41,215 nt of DNA from Eubacterium sp. (GTDB lineage: Bacteria > Bacillota > Clostridia > Lachnospirales > Lachnospiraceae), in contig JAEEGM010000072.1 of the NCBI GenBank assembly GCA_016280325.1, forward strand, positions 1 to 41,215, in the 5' to 3' direction. Positions within the stretch are counted from its first letter, which is position 1. Each line of letters begins with the position of its first letter. The notes under the pieces were generated by a model, which did no database searches, was not told the origin of the DNA, and saw only the letters and a list, made by a program, of their open reading frames with translations. Positions 1-9,712 of the stretch are shown here, piece after piece. The position numbers were made by a program, and so were the translations under genes.

Positions 1-60
1 CAACCCCGCCCAACCCCGCCCAACCCCGCCCAACCCCGCCCAACCCCGCCCAACCCCGCC
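1..60. repeat. 10-bp tandem repeat (CAACCCCGCC)x6, possibly extending beyond the window edge; diverged copies continue to about 135
   Basis: Six exact consecutive copies of caaccccgcc read directly; similar ccaaccccgcc units recur at about 97-130. Confidence 0.97.
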
Positions 61-66
61 CATCCT

Positions 67-86
67 CACCCCGGTTAGCCGGGGTG
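67..86. other. GC-rich hairpin CACCCCGG-TTAG-CCGGGGTG
   Basis: Perfect 8-bp inverted repeat with 4-nt loop. Confidence 0.7.
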
Positions 87-163
87 GGCGTGCGCCCCAA
101 CCCCGCCTAGCCACCGCCCAACCCCGCCCATCCGCCGCTTCCACGAGATTTTTCATTTTCTTG

Positions 164-192
164 TTGAAAGACGGGCGGTTTTCTGATACAAT
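164..192 (+). promoter_or_regulatory. Putative sigma-A promoter for secA: TTGAAA -17 bp- TACAAT
   Basis: -35 TTGAAA (164-169), -10 TACAAT (187-192), 17-bp spacer. Confidence 0.7.
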
Positions 193-327
193 AATGTAGT
201 GTATGTATGTTCACATATATAAATAAGAAATCGCGATACTGCTCAGCGAGGAGGAACAAGCATAAAAGTGCAGAAAACAAGATAAGAGCGGGGAGCAAGT
301 ACCAAGCGGGAAGCAAGTACCAAATCC

Positions 328-383
328 CGGTGGGGAAACCCACCCAAAAGAAATCCCGGTGGGGAACCCCACCCAAAAGAAAA
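328..383 (+). promoter_or_regulatory. Tandem duplicated hairpin units (ATCCCGGTGGGGAAACCCACCCAAAAGAA x2) in the secA leader
   Basis: Two near-identical units, each containing GGTGGG-GAAA/GAAC-CCCACC stem-loops, ending about 30 nt before the secA ATG. Confidence 0.7.
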
Positions 384-412
384 AAACAAAAGAAGAAAAG
401 AAGGATAGAACT

Positions 413-2968
413 ATGGGACTGATAACTAAGATTGTAGGAACACACAGCGAGCGCGAGGTAAAGCGCGTCACGCCGATCGTGGACAAGATCGAGGCGTTGG
501 AGCCGGAGATGCAGGCTCTGTCGGACGAAGAACTGAAAGCAAAGACCGACGAATTCAAAGGAAGATTGGCAGGGGGAGAAACCCTCGATGATATCCTGCC
601 GGAGGCGTACGCCGTCGTAAGAGAAGCATCGAAGAGAACCATCGGCCTCAGGCACTTTCGCGTACAGTTGATAGGTGGTGTGATCCTCCACCAGGGACGA
701 ATCACCGAGATGCGTACCGGTGAAGGAAAGACGCTCGTATCGACGCTGCCGGCTTACCTGAACGCTCTGGAAGGAAAGGGCGTCCACATCGTGACGGTCA
801 ATGACTACCTGGCACACCGTGATGCGGAGTGGATGGGAGCGATCCATCGTTTCCTCGGCCTGACCGTAGGTGTGATCCTGAACTCCATGGATAACGACGA
901 GCGCCGTGAGGCGTATAACTGCGATATCACCTATGCGACGAACAATGAACTGGGCTTCGATTACCTGCGTGACAACATGGTGATCTACAAGGAGCAGCTC
1001 GTACAGCGTGAACTCAACTACGCGATTGTCGACGAGGTGGACTCGGTCCTGATCGATGAGGCGAGAACGCCGCTCATCATCTCCGGATCGAGCGGAAAGT
1101 CGACCAAGATCTACGAAGCCTGCGACAACTTCGTTCGTCAGTTGAAGCGTGGTACCGAGAAAGAACTCTCCAAGATGGACCTCATTATGAAGGAAGAGGC
1201 CAATGAGACCGGAGACTATGTAGCCAACGAGAAGGAGAAGACCGCCAACCTGACACAGCAGGGTATCGAAAAGGCGGAGCGTTTCTTCCATCTGGAAAAC
1301 CTGGCGGATCCTGAGAACCTGGAGATCCAGCACTGCATCAACCTGTCACTTCGCGCGCACGCGCTGATGCATCGCGACAAGGACTATGTGGTACAGGATG
1401 ATCAGGTGCTGATCGTCGATGAGTTCACCGGCCGTATCATGCCGGGAAGACGTTATTCCGACGGCCTTCATCAGGCGATCGAGGCGAAGGAGAAGGTTAA
1501 GGTTAAGCGAGAGTCGAAGACATTGGCGACGATCACGTTCCAGAACTTCTTCAATAAATATAATAAAAAATGCGGTATGACCGGTACGGCGGTAACCGAG
1601 GAGAAAGAGTTCCGTGAGATCTATGGCATGGACGTCGTAGAAGTACCGACGAACCTTCCGGTTCAGCGTATCGATCAGCAGGATTCCGTATACAAGACAA
1701 AGCGTGAGAAGTTGAACGCCGTGGTTCATGATATTCAGGAAGCACATGAGAAGGGACAGCCGGTACTCGTCGGAACGATCAACATCGATTCGTCCGAGGA
1801 GATCTCAGCCATGCTGAACAAGGTCGGTGTCCGTCATAAGGTGCTGAACGCAAAATTCCATGAGATGGAGGCCGAGATCATCGCCGATGCCGGCCAGAAG
1901 GGAGCCGTGACCATCGCCACCAACATGGCCGGTCGTGGTACCGATATCCAGTTGGGCGAGGGCGTGAAGGAACTCGGAGGCCTGAAGATCATCGGTACCG
2001 AGCGTCATGAGTCGAGACGTATCGACAATCAGTTGCGCGGTCGTGCCGGCCGTCAGGGAGATCCGGGTGAATCGAAGTTCTATATCTCACTCGAAGACGA
2101 CCTGATGCGACTCTTCGGCGCACAGAATCTGATGAATATGTTCAACTCTCTGGGAATCCCGGAGGGCGAGCAGATCCAGCACAAGATGCTGACCAACGCC
2201 ATCGAGCGTGCCCAGAAGAAGATCGAGAGCAACAACTACGGTATCCGTAAAAATCTTCTCGACTACGATCAGGTCAACAATGAGCAGAGAGAGATCATCT
2301 ATGCTGAGCGTTTCCGTGTACTTGACGGAGACAACATGCGCGATGTCGTACTCGGCATGATCGAGGAGCAGGTAGAGCGTTATGTCGGTCATGTGGTCGG
2401 AGAAGATCAGGGACCGACAGCAGAGAATATGGCAGAGCTGAATGAGCTGCTTCTGCCGATCATCCCGATGGAGCCGATCCAACCGGCTGACTATGAGGGT
2501 AAATCAAAAGAAGAATTAATGCAGGAGATCAAGGAACGCGCAATCCACCTCTATGAAAGTAAGGAAGCGGAGTTCCCGGAGCCGGAGCAGATCCGCGAGA
2601 TCGAGCGTGTCGTAATCCTTCGTGTGACCGACTCGCACTGGATGAACCACATCGACGATATGGATCAGCTTCGCCAGGGAATCGGTCTGCAGAGTCTCGG
2701 CCAGCGTGATCCGGTGGTTGAGTACCGTATGCAGGGCTTTGACATGTTCGAGGAGATGATCACCTCGATCCGTGAGGAGACCGTCCGCACGCTGATGCAC
2801 GTGCGTATCGAGCAGAAGGTAGAGCGTGAGCAGGTGGCTGAGGTAACAGGAACGAACAAGGATGACTCGGCAGCACCGACGCAGCGCAAGGTGGAGCAGA
2901 AGATCGGACGCAACGACCCGTGTCCGTGTGGCTCCGGCAAGAAGTATAAGCATTGCTGCGGCCGCTAA
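413..2968 (+). CDS. secA: Preprotein translocase subunit SecA
   Basis: Full-length SecA with Walker A region (MRTGEGKT), [14 protein letters not shown] and C-terminal SEC-C metal motif [13 protein letters not shown]. Start moved from GTG 359 to ATG 413 (MGLITKIVG) with upstream AAGGA. Confidence 0.98.
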   Translation: MGLITKIVGTHSEREVKRVTPIVDKIEALEPEMQALSDEELKAKTDEFKGRLAGGETLDDILPEAYAVVREASKRTIGLRHFRVQLIGGVILHQGRITEMRTGEGKTLVSTLPAYLNALEGKGVHIVTVNDYLAHRDAEWMGAIHRFLGLTVGVILNSMDNDERREAYNCDITYATNNELGFDYLRDNMVIYKEQLVQRELNYAIVDEVDSVLIDEARTPLIISGSSGKSTKIYEACDNFVRQLKRGTEKELSKMDLIMKEEANETGDYVANEKEKTANLTQQGIEKAERFFHLENLADPENLEIQHCINLSLRAHALMHRDKDYVVQDDQVLIVDEFTGRIMPGRRYSDGLHQAIEAKEKVKVKRESKTLATITFQNFFNKYNKKCGMTGTAVTEEKEFREIYGMDVVEVPTNLPVQRIDQQDSVYKTKREKLNAVVHDIQEAHEKGQPVLVGTINIDSSEEISAMLNKVGVRHKVLNAKFHEMEAEIIADAGQKGAVTIATNMAGRGTDIQLGEGVKELGGLKIIGTERHESRRIDNQLRGRAGRQGDPGESKFYISLEDDLMRLFGAQNLMNMFNSLGIPEGEQIQHKMLTNAIERAQKKIESNNYGIRKNLLDYDQVNNEQREIIYAERFRVLDGDNMRDVVLGMIEEQVERYVGHVVGEDQGPTAENMAELNELLLPIIPMEPIQPADYEGKSKEELMQEIKERAIHLYESKEAEFPEPEQIREIERVVILRVTDSHWMNHIDDMDQLRQGIGLQSLGQRDPVVEYRMQGFDMFEEMITSIREETVRTLMHVRIEQKVEREQVAEVTGTNKDDSAAPTQRKVEQKIGRNDPCPCGSGKKYKHCCGR

Positions 2969-3011
2969 ACATAAGCTTGTGGCCTAAAGAAGTGACTGAA
3001 AGGATATAAAA

Positions 3012-4118
3012 ATGGTAGCACTGGATAACATTCGAATCGAGCTTCAGGGGTTCGAGAAGCCGCTCGAGGAAGTGAAAAACAGCCTGAACCTCGAGGATAA
3101 AAAGCTCCGCATCCAGGAATTGGAGCGAAACATGGAAGCGCCGAACTTCTGGGATGACGCGGACGCGGCATCGGCTTCGATGAAGGAAGCCAAGGATCTC
3201 AAAGGCATCGTGGAAGAGGCGGATAGTCTGACATCCGCTTATGACGATATCATGACGCTGATCGAGATGGGAAATGAAGAGAATGACGAATCTCTGGTGC
3301 CGGAGGTTGAAAACGAATTCGAAGAATTTAAAACCAGATTTGACACATTGCGCGTATCAACGATGCTGACCGGCGAGTATGATACGGAGAACGCGATCCT
3401 CACTCTCCATGCGGGAGCGGGCGGTACCGAGAGTTGTGACTGGGCAAGCATGCTCAGCCGTATGTATCAGCGCTGGGCGGATAAAAAGGAATTCAAGGTG
3501 GAGATTCTGGATTCCCTGGACGGCGATGAAGCCGGACTGAAGTCCATCACGATGCAGATCGAGGGGCCGAATGCCTACGGATATTTAAAGAGTGAGCACG
3601 GTGTACACCGTTTGGTGCGTATCTCGCCGTTCAACGCACAGGGGAAGAGACAGACCTCGTTCGTATCCTGTGACGTGATGCCGGATATCGAGAGTGATAT
3701 CGACATCGAGATTGCGGACGATGATATCCGTATCGATACGTACCGCTCGAGTGGAGCCGGCGGACAGCATATCAACAAGACATCCTCGGCAATCCGTATC
3801 ACGCACTTTCCGACCGGAATCGTGGTACAGTGTCAGAACGAGCGCTCGCAGCATATGAATAAAGACAAGGCGATGCAGATGCTGAAGACGAAGCTTCTCA
3901 TCCTCAAGCAGCAGGAAAACCTGGAAAAAGAGCAGGGAATCCGCGGCGAGGTGATGGAGAACGGCTTCGGAAGCCAGATACGTTCCTACGTCATGCAGCC
4001 ATATACGATGGTGAAGGATCTTCGTACTGAGGCGGAGACCGGAAATGTTCAGGCAGTCATGGACGGGGATATTGACCTTTTTATGAATGCCTATTTGAAG
4101 TGGGTAAATGAGAACTGA
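3012..4118 (+). CDS. prfB: Peptide chain release factor 2 (no internal frameshift)
   Basis: RF family with GAGGQHINKTSSAIRITH motif; RF2-like N terminus (LERNMEAPNFWDD). Single uninterrupted ORF. Confidence 0.95.
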   Translation: MVALDNIRIELQGFEKPLEEVKNSLNLEDKKLRIQELERNMEAPNFWDDADAASASMKEAKDLKGIVEEADSLTSAYDDIMTLIEMGNEENDESLVPEVENEFEEFKTRFDTLRVSTMLTGEYDTENAILTLHAGAGGTESCDWASMLSRMYQRWADKKEFKVEILDSLDGDEAGLKSITMQIEGPNAYGYLKSEHGVHRLVRISPFNAQGKRQTSFVSCDVMPDIESDIDIEIADDDIRIDTYRSSGAGGQHINKTSSAIRITHFPTGIVVQCQNERSQHMNKDKAMQMLKTKLLILKQQENLEKEQGIRGEVMENGFGSQIRSYVMQPYTMVKDLRTEAETGNVQAVMDGDIDLFMNAYLKWVNEN

Positions 4119-4184
4119 CGGTGAAGAAACACGGAACGACTGAATTATGGAAGCACTACCTTATCTCACCAGGAGGGATAGCCT

Positions 4185-4787
4185 ATGAAGGAAGTTGTTT
4201 GCTTTTTCTTGAAAGGACGCGAATTCGGCGTTGATGTCTCACAGATGAAGACGATCGCGCACAGAGCCGAGCTTCAGCCACGCGAGGGCCTGCCGGAATT
4301 TGTCAAGGGGATCGTCGATATTCACGGTGAACAGATCCCTCTGGTGGATGTGGATCAGCTTCTTCAGATCCCGACCGGCAACGAGCGGAACGAGAAGCGA
4401 AATGTGATCTTCAACACCTCGTGTGGCTCCTTTGCCATTGAGTGTGACGGCATCTCGGAGATTGTCTCGGTAGAGGATAGCAGTGTCCGGGGTGTGCCCG
4501 GATTTTTCAGTGAAGACAAGACGGACTATGCGGATTGCGTGATACAGAAAAAGAATCACGCACTCGTGTTGGTGATAAACCCCGACCGGCTTTTGAACAG
4601 GGAGCAGAGTGCTTCTTTGAAAAAGATCATCGACGAGATCGAGGAGGAACGTCGGGAAGCCGAAAGACTGCGCCGTGAAGAGGAGCGCCGTCGCAAGGAA
4701 GAAGAGAAGAAAAAACGCGAAGAGGAGATTGCTCGCATGCAGGAAGAAGCGGGCGAATCCGACGCGAAGGAGGATAACAATGAGTAA
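4185..4787 (+). CDS. CheW-like domain protein with C-terminal charged coiled-coil tail
   Basis: CheW-like core (FVKGIVDIHGEQIPLVDVDQLL) followed by an E/R/K-rich tail. Confidence 0.85.
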   Translation: MKEVVCFFLKGREFGVDVSQMKTIAHRAELQPREGLPEFVKGIVDIHGEQIPLVDVDQLLQIPTGNERNEKRNVIFNTSCGSFAIECDGISEIVSVEDSSVRGVPGFFSEDKTDYADCVIQKKNHALVLVINPDRLLNREQSASLKKIIDEIEEERREAERLRREEERRRKEEEKKKREEEIARMQEEAGESDAKEDNNE

Positions 4788-5982
4788 GATAGCAGTATTG
4801 GGATACGGAACGGTAGGATCCGGTGTGGTAAAGGTGCTTGAGACCAACGCCTCGATCATCACGGAGAAGGCCGGCGAGACAATCGAGGTGAAGCGGGTAC
4901 TGGATCTGCGGGATTTCCCGGGCGATCCGGTGCAGTCGATCGTAACCCATGAGTTCACGGATATAGAGCAGGATGAGGAGATCTCTGTCGTTGTTGAGAC
5001 GATGGGAGGTACTAAGCCGGCGTATGACTTTGTCAAGCGCTCCATCCTCGCCGGGAAGAGCGTGTGTACCTCGAATAAGGCCCTGGTGGCTGACCACGGG
5101 ACGGAGCTGATCCGCCTGGCGAAGGAGAAGGGAGTTCACTTCTTCTTCGAGGCGAGCGTCGGCGGCGGAATCCCGATCCTCAGACCGCTTTCGCGGTGCC
5201 TGGTGGCCGACGAGCTGCTTTCGATCGACGGAATCCTGAATGGAACGACCAACTTCATTCTGACCAAGATGGCGGATGAAGGTTCGGCGTATGAAGATGT
5301 GCTGAAGGAGGCACAGGCGCTCGGATATGCGGAGGCAGATCCGACGGCGGATGTGGAAGGTTATGACACCTGCCGCAAGATCGCGATCCTGACGGCGCTG
5401 GCGTACGGTGCGCAGGTTGATTATGAGGACATCACGACAGTCGGAATCTCGAAGATTACGGCTACCGATATCGCCTATGCGAAAAAAATGGGCCGGGTGA
5501 TCCGTTTGCTGGGATCCAGTCGGCGTGAGAACGGCAAGCTCTACGCTCTCGTAGCACCGTTCATCCTCGGTGAAGAGGACCCGCTTTACAGCGTAAACGG
5601 CGTATTCAACGCGATCAAGGTGACCGGAAACATGCTCGGTGAGGTGATGTTCTACGGACAGGGTGCCGGCAAGGAGGCGACCGCCAGTGCCGTGGTAACG
5701 GATATCGTGGAAGCCGTGAAGAACCGTGACATCCCGGTGGAGATCCGTTGGGACGAGAGAAAACAAGTAGTCGAGTCGATGGATACGATGAAAAATCGCT
5801 TCTTCGTGCGTCTTGAGACCGCTGAGAAGGACAAGGCAGTAGAGGTGTTCGGAGGAAAGACGGTCATCGACGGCGTGGCGGACGGAGAGTTCGGACTCGT
5901 GACCGAAGAGATGACAGAGAAGGAATTTGATGCAAAAATAGCCGGATTCGCGACATGCAGGTCGACGATCCGCTATAAATAA
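4780..5982 (+). CDS. hom: Homoserine dehydrogenase
   Basis: MSKIAVLGYGTVGSGVV NAD-binding N terminus, ILNGTTNFILTKM and ALGYAEADPTADVEGYD motifs. ATG 4780 overlaps the upstream stop. Confidence 0.96.
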   Translation: MSKIAVLGYGTVGSGVVKVLETNASIITEKAGETIEVKRVLDLRDFPGDPVQSIVTHEFTDIEQDEEISVVVETMGGTKPAYDFVKRSILAGKSVCTSNKALVADHGTELIRLAKEKGVHFFFEASVGGGIPILRPLSRCLVADELLSIDGILNGTTNFILTKMADEGSAYEDVLKEAQALGYAEADPTADVEGYDTCRKIAILTALAYGAQVDYEDITTVGISKITATDIAYAKKMGRVIRLLGSSRRENGKLYALVAPFILGEEDPLYSVNGVFNAIKVTGNMLGEVMFYGQGAGKEATASAVVTDIVEAVKNRDIPVEIRWDERKQVVESMDTMKNRFFVRLETAEKDKAVEVFGGKTVIDGVADGEFGLVTEEMTEKEFDAKIAGFATCRSTIRYK

Positions 5983-5994
5983 TGGAGATAACAG

Positions 5995-6903
5995 ATGGTT
6001 TCAAATGGTCAGATAACCGGGATGATCCTGGCGATCCTCGTTCCGATGATCGTGGTTTGCGCGCTCTTTGTCTATATGAAGCGTCGCGTCCGGCTGAAGG
6101 GGTTTATCATCGTATTTTTCTTCGGTGTGGCAGGATTCATCTGGCAGGCATTTATCAAGAGTTATATTATCGCCTTCGCGGTTTCGCCGCTGGGACAGAG
6201 TGAATTTTTCCAAAGTGGCGTCGGCCTTGTCTGCGGGCAGGCAATCTCGTCTCTTTTGGATGCTGCTTTTGTGGCGCTGGCGTTGGTATGGGCGCTGTAT
6301 TTCTGCAACCTGCGCGACGTTGAGTTGAAGAGGGCACCGATGATCGGACTCGGCTTTGGCTGTGCGTACGCGATCATGAATTATATCGTTCGTTATGCGC
6401 CGTATCTGGTGCGCGCGTTCAAGATCCGCTCGGGAACCTTTACGGGAACGGAGCAGGAACTCCAGGAGGTTCAGGGGCTCACGGTTGAGAACATGTATCT
6501 GTTCATCCTCTCGTGTGTGCTCTACACCGTGGTTATCGTCGGTGTGACGCTGCTGATGGGATTTTTCCATCGGAATCACTTCCGCGGCCGGACATTTTTG
6601 GCAGGCCTGATTCCGTCCTTCCTCATCGGATTTCTGAATGTCCTTTTCCCGGTCCTGATGTCGGACATGGTATCGGCGGTTATCTACAACGTATTGCTGG
6701 CGCTGTTCGCCTGCTATTCGATGTGGTTTTTGACAGGGTACTTCAAAACGGGAAAACTGATGATTGCAAAGGATAAGCCGGCGGATGTGCTTCTTCCGAA
6801 GGAGGACGGATCCGGTAAGGGCGGAAAAGGCGGTAAGGTTCAGAAAAATACCCAGAAGGCTAACTTTACCTATGCCGGGAATAAGAAGAAGCTAAAGAAA
6901 TGA
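5995..6903 (+). CDS. Multi-pass membrane protein, possibly YhfC-like
   Basis: Multiple hydrophobic helices with K/G-rich cytoplasmic tail; family assignment tentative. Confidence 0.6.
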   Translation: MVSNGQITGMILAILVPMIVVCALFVYMKRRVRLKGFIIVFFFGVAGFIWQAFIKSYIIAFAVSPLGQSEFFQSGVGLVCGQAISSLLDAAFVALALVWALYFCNLRDVELKRAPMIGLGFGCAYAIMNYIVRYAPYLVRAFKIRSGTFTGTEQELQEVQGLTVENMYLFILSCVLYTVVIVGVTLLMGFFHRNHFRGRTFLAGLIPSFLIGFLNVLFPVLMSDMVSAVIYNVLLALFACYSMWFLTGYFKTGKLMIAKDKPADVLLPKEDGSGKGGKGGKVQKNTQKANFTYAGNKKKLKK

Positions 6904-6940
6904 TTGAAAAATGAACACATGGCGTGAAAAAATGCATGAA

Positions 6941-6969
6941 AAAAAGGCATCCGTATGGATGCCTTTTAT
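6941..6969. terminator. Bidirectional rho-independent terminator
   Basis: AAAAAGGCATCC-GTAT-GGATGCCTTTT hairpin between convergent genes. Confidence 0.85.
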
Positions 6970-7043
6970 AATATGCTTTTAACTTTTGCCTGTCTGTTCG
7001 CCCGATGCATGGCTTCGCGTCGGATACGCCGTCGCTTGTCCGA

Positions 7044-7409
7044 TCAGCTCTCAGCCAGGATTGACTCGATCGTTGACTGAATCTGATCCGGATCGAACGG
7101 CTTCTGCATGAACTCAAGAGCACCACGCTTGATAGCCTCTACCATCTTTTCTTTCTGTCCGGCTGCGGTGACCATGATGACATTGGCGTCCGCGTCCTCC
7201 TCGATAATTAAATCCAGAGCTCCGAGTCCGTCCATCACCGGCATAGTGATATCCAGTGTGACGATATCGGGTTTCAATTCGCGGTATTTTTCAATACCTT
7301 CTTCTCCATTTTTTGCTTCACCGACGACTTCGTGTCCGAACCGCTCAAGGATGTTGGCTAACATCCTGCGTGAGGTACGGGAATCGTCGACAATCAAAAT
7401 CCTTGCCAT
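7044..7409 (-). CDS. CheY-like single-domain response regulator
   Basis: MARILIVDDSRTSRRML...PDIVTLDITMPVMDGLG...QKPFDPDQI; no output domain. Confidence 0.95.
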   Translation of the reverse strand: MARILIVDDSRTSRRMLANILERFGHEVVGEAKNGEEGIEKYRELKPDIVTLDITMPVMDGLGALDLIIEEDADANVIMVTAAGQKEKMVEAIKRGALEFMQKPFDPDQIQSTIESILAES

Positions 7410-7460
7410 GTTGATTCTTCCTCCCATTATTACTTTTATGACTTGTCAAATGCTGATAGT

Positions 7461-8330
7461 TTAATCGAATTTGACGATCAGATTGCATTTTTTACCTTCC
7501 AGGAATACCGGAAGAGAGTAGTATTCACCACTCGAGTCGATCGCCTCGTCGAAGGAGAGCTTCGGAGGCATCATATCCATTGAAATATTCTGGAAACTGA
7601 GCTCGGCAGCGTACAGGCCGTTGACACAGTTGGTGAACTCGGCAATGGAATCCAGCGCATCCTCGTCAACCACTCCAAACTCTTCCTTGGCATAGCCGTC
7701 TGCCATCATCAGGATATCATCGTCCTCGCCGGTAAATCCGAGCAGGCACTGATAGTCGCCGATGGTGTGCTGGTAAGCTGCGTACTTCGGCTTTCCACCC
7801 GATACGAACTCACCCGGTGCGATTCGGATAAAGGTGTTGATGAAACGCACGATATTCCGCAATGTCAGACCAATCAGGTCGAGATAGCGCTTGTCCGGCA
7901 CATCGACAAAGGCCGGCAGCATTCCTTCGATATTGGCATCACGAATAGCCTTCATGATCGAGTTCGAGAAATCGTTCTCTTTCTGGAAGGCTGTAAGGTT
8001 ATAGTCAATCTCATCGTGGCTTAAACATCCGTTCTCATCCAAAGCCTGCACGAAAAGCAGGTACGGATTGCTCTGAAGACCAAGCAGATAGTTGACATCG
8101 GACTCGGTCAGATACCCCTTTTTTACAGCGAGATCACCGAAACGTTCATCGGATTGCACCTGAAGGTAGTTTAGCTCCATCACCTGGCTGGATGTCAGCA
8201 ACCCTTCGCTCTCGGCGATAAGTCCTAGTTTAACGCGGTTCGCCTTGATGTAATTCATGCAAGAGTCGTATTGATCAGCGGTGATTTTCTGGTTTTCCAA
8301 AAGATAGTTTCCAAAAAACTGACTAAACAT
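7461..8330 (-). CDS. CheX-like chemotaxis phosphatase with N-terminal MshEN-like repeats
   Basis: C-terminal half has EFTN...MMPP, matching the CheC/CheX E-x2-N-x21-P pattern. N-terminal half has two 24-residue (K/R)-x-G-...-G-x-L-...-Q segments. Confidence 0.75.
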   Translation of the reverse strand: MFSQFFGNYLLENQKITADQYDSCMNYIKANRVKLGLIAESEGLLTSSQVMELNYLQVQSDERFGDLAVKKGYLTESDVNYLLGLQSNPYLLFVQALDENGCLSHDEIDYNLTAFQKENDFSNSIMKAIRDANIEGMLPAFVDVPDKRYLDLIGLTLRNIVRFINTFIRIAPGEFVSGGKPKYAAYQHTIGDYQCLLGFTGEDDDILMMADGYAKEEFGVVDEDALDSIAEFTNCVNGLYAAELSFQNISMDMMPPKLSFDEAIDSSGEYYSLPVFLEGKKCNLIVKFD

Positions 8331-8461
8331 AAAAAACTCCTTTCATTTCCGCTCATTTTATTATACAATAGATTAGGGAAAAAAACAAACAAAATTTTTC
8401 AAATATGAAAAAAAGTTGCTGCCGGCGTCGATTGGCGGTAAAATGGGAATGGAGAGTGCAT

Positions 8462-9676
8462 ATGGCTGGTTCGGAATTTGGAACGATTTTTAAGGTATCT
8501 ACTTGGGGAGAAACCCACGGAAAAGCGCTTGGTGTCGTGGTTGACGGGTGCCCGGCCGGAATCCCCCTTAAGGAGGAGGATTTCGGGGAGGCGATGGCGA
8601 GACGTCGACCGGGGCAGACGAAGTACGCGACGCCCAGAAGTGAGGCGGACGAGGTGGAGATTCTCAGCGGCGTTTTCGAGGGGATGACCACGGGGACGCC
8701 GATCTCGCTCATGATACGAAATACCTCGCAGCGTTCCGGGGATTATTCGGGGATGGACGGATACTATCGCCCGGGGCATGCGGACTACGGCTTTGATGCC
8801 AAGTACGGCTTTCGTGATTACCGCGGGGGTGGACGTTCCTCCGGGCGTGAGACGGCGGCCCGTGTGGCAGCCGGCGTGATCGCGGAGAAATTTCTCGCCG
8901 AACTCGGCATCCGGACGACGGCTTATGTCAAGCAGATCGGTCCGTGCGTATGTCAGAAAAATATTTACACACCGGGCGACCGGTCGGAGATCGGAAAGGG
9001 AGATGGCATCACCGGGCGGTTTGTCCCGGAGAGGGAACTGATCGAGAAGAGCCCACTTCGTATGCCGGATCCGGATGTATCGGCAAAGGCCGAGGAGTAT
9101 TTGGATAACTGCATGCGGGAGGAGGATTCATCCGGCGGTCTGATCGAGTGTGTCGTGACCGGGATGCCGGCAGGAATCGGAGATCCGGTCTTTGACAAGC
9201 TGGATGCGCTGATCGGACAGGCGCTTTTTTCCATCGGGGCCGTGAAGGGTGTGGAGATCGGAGCCGGATTCGAAGTGGTAGCGATGAAGGGATCGGAGAA
9301 CAACGACAGCTTTGTTCCGGAGAATCCGGAGCAATCGCCGGCGTTTATCAGGCGGAGGCCGAAAGGGCTGGCCGCAGGAGTTCCGCGTCCGTTCAAGGCA
9401 AGTAACGCGTCCGGTGGCATACTCGGAGGTATCAGCGACGGAGATGATATCGTCCTTCGCGCGGCGTTTAAGCCGACACCGTCGATCTCCAGAAAGCAGC
9501 AGACGGTGAATCGTGAGGGAGAAGCGGTGGAGATATCCGTGAAGGGACGTCATGATCCGATCATCGTTCCGCGCGCGGTGGTTGTTGTGGAATCCATGGT
9601 CAATCTTGTGCTTGTCGATCGATTGCTTCTCGGCATGGGAGCCAGGATGGATCGAATCAAAGGTTTTTACGTATGA
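8462..9676 (+). CDS. aroC: Chorismate synthase
   Basis: GTIFKVSTWGETHGKALGVVVDGCPAGI, YRGGGRSSGRETAARVAAG; start moved to ATG 8462. Confidence 0.97.
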   Translation: MAGSEFGTIFKVSTWGETHGKALGVVVDGCPAGIPLKEEDFGEAMARRRPGQTKYATPRSEADEVEILSGVFEGMTTGTPISLMIRNTSQRSGDYSGMDGYYRPGHADYGFDAKYGFRDYRGGGRSSGRETAARVAAGVIAEKFLAELGIRTTAYVKQIGPCVCQKNIYTPGDRSEIGKGDGITGRFVPERELIEKSPLRMPDPDVSAKAEEYLDNCMREEDSSGGLIECVVTGMPAGIGDPVFDKLDALIGQALFSIGAVKGVEIGAGFEVVAMKGSENNDSFVPENPEQSPAFIRRRPKGLAAGVPRPFKASNASGGILGGISDGDDIVLRAAFKPTPSISRKQQTVNREGEAVEISVKGRHDPIIVPRAVVVVESMVNLVLVDRLLLGMGARMDRIKGFYV

Positions 9677-9712
9677 TCACGGTATGTGAACGATCAACAG
9701 GAGTAAAAAGTT

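Noticed and set aside
1-60. Possible CRISPR array
   Set aside because: 10-bp units are contiguous with no spacers, so this is a simple tandem repeat.
107-1333. 408-aa antisense ORF over secA
   Set aside because: Shadow of secA coding sequence and repeats; no domain pattern.
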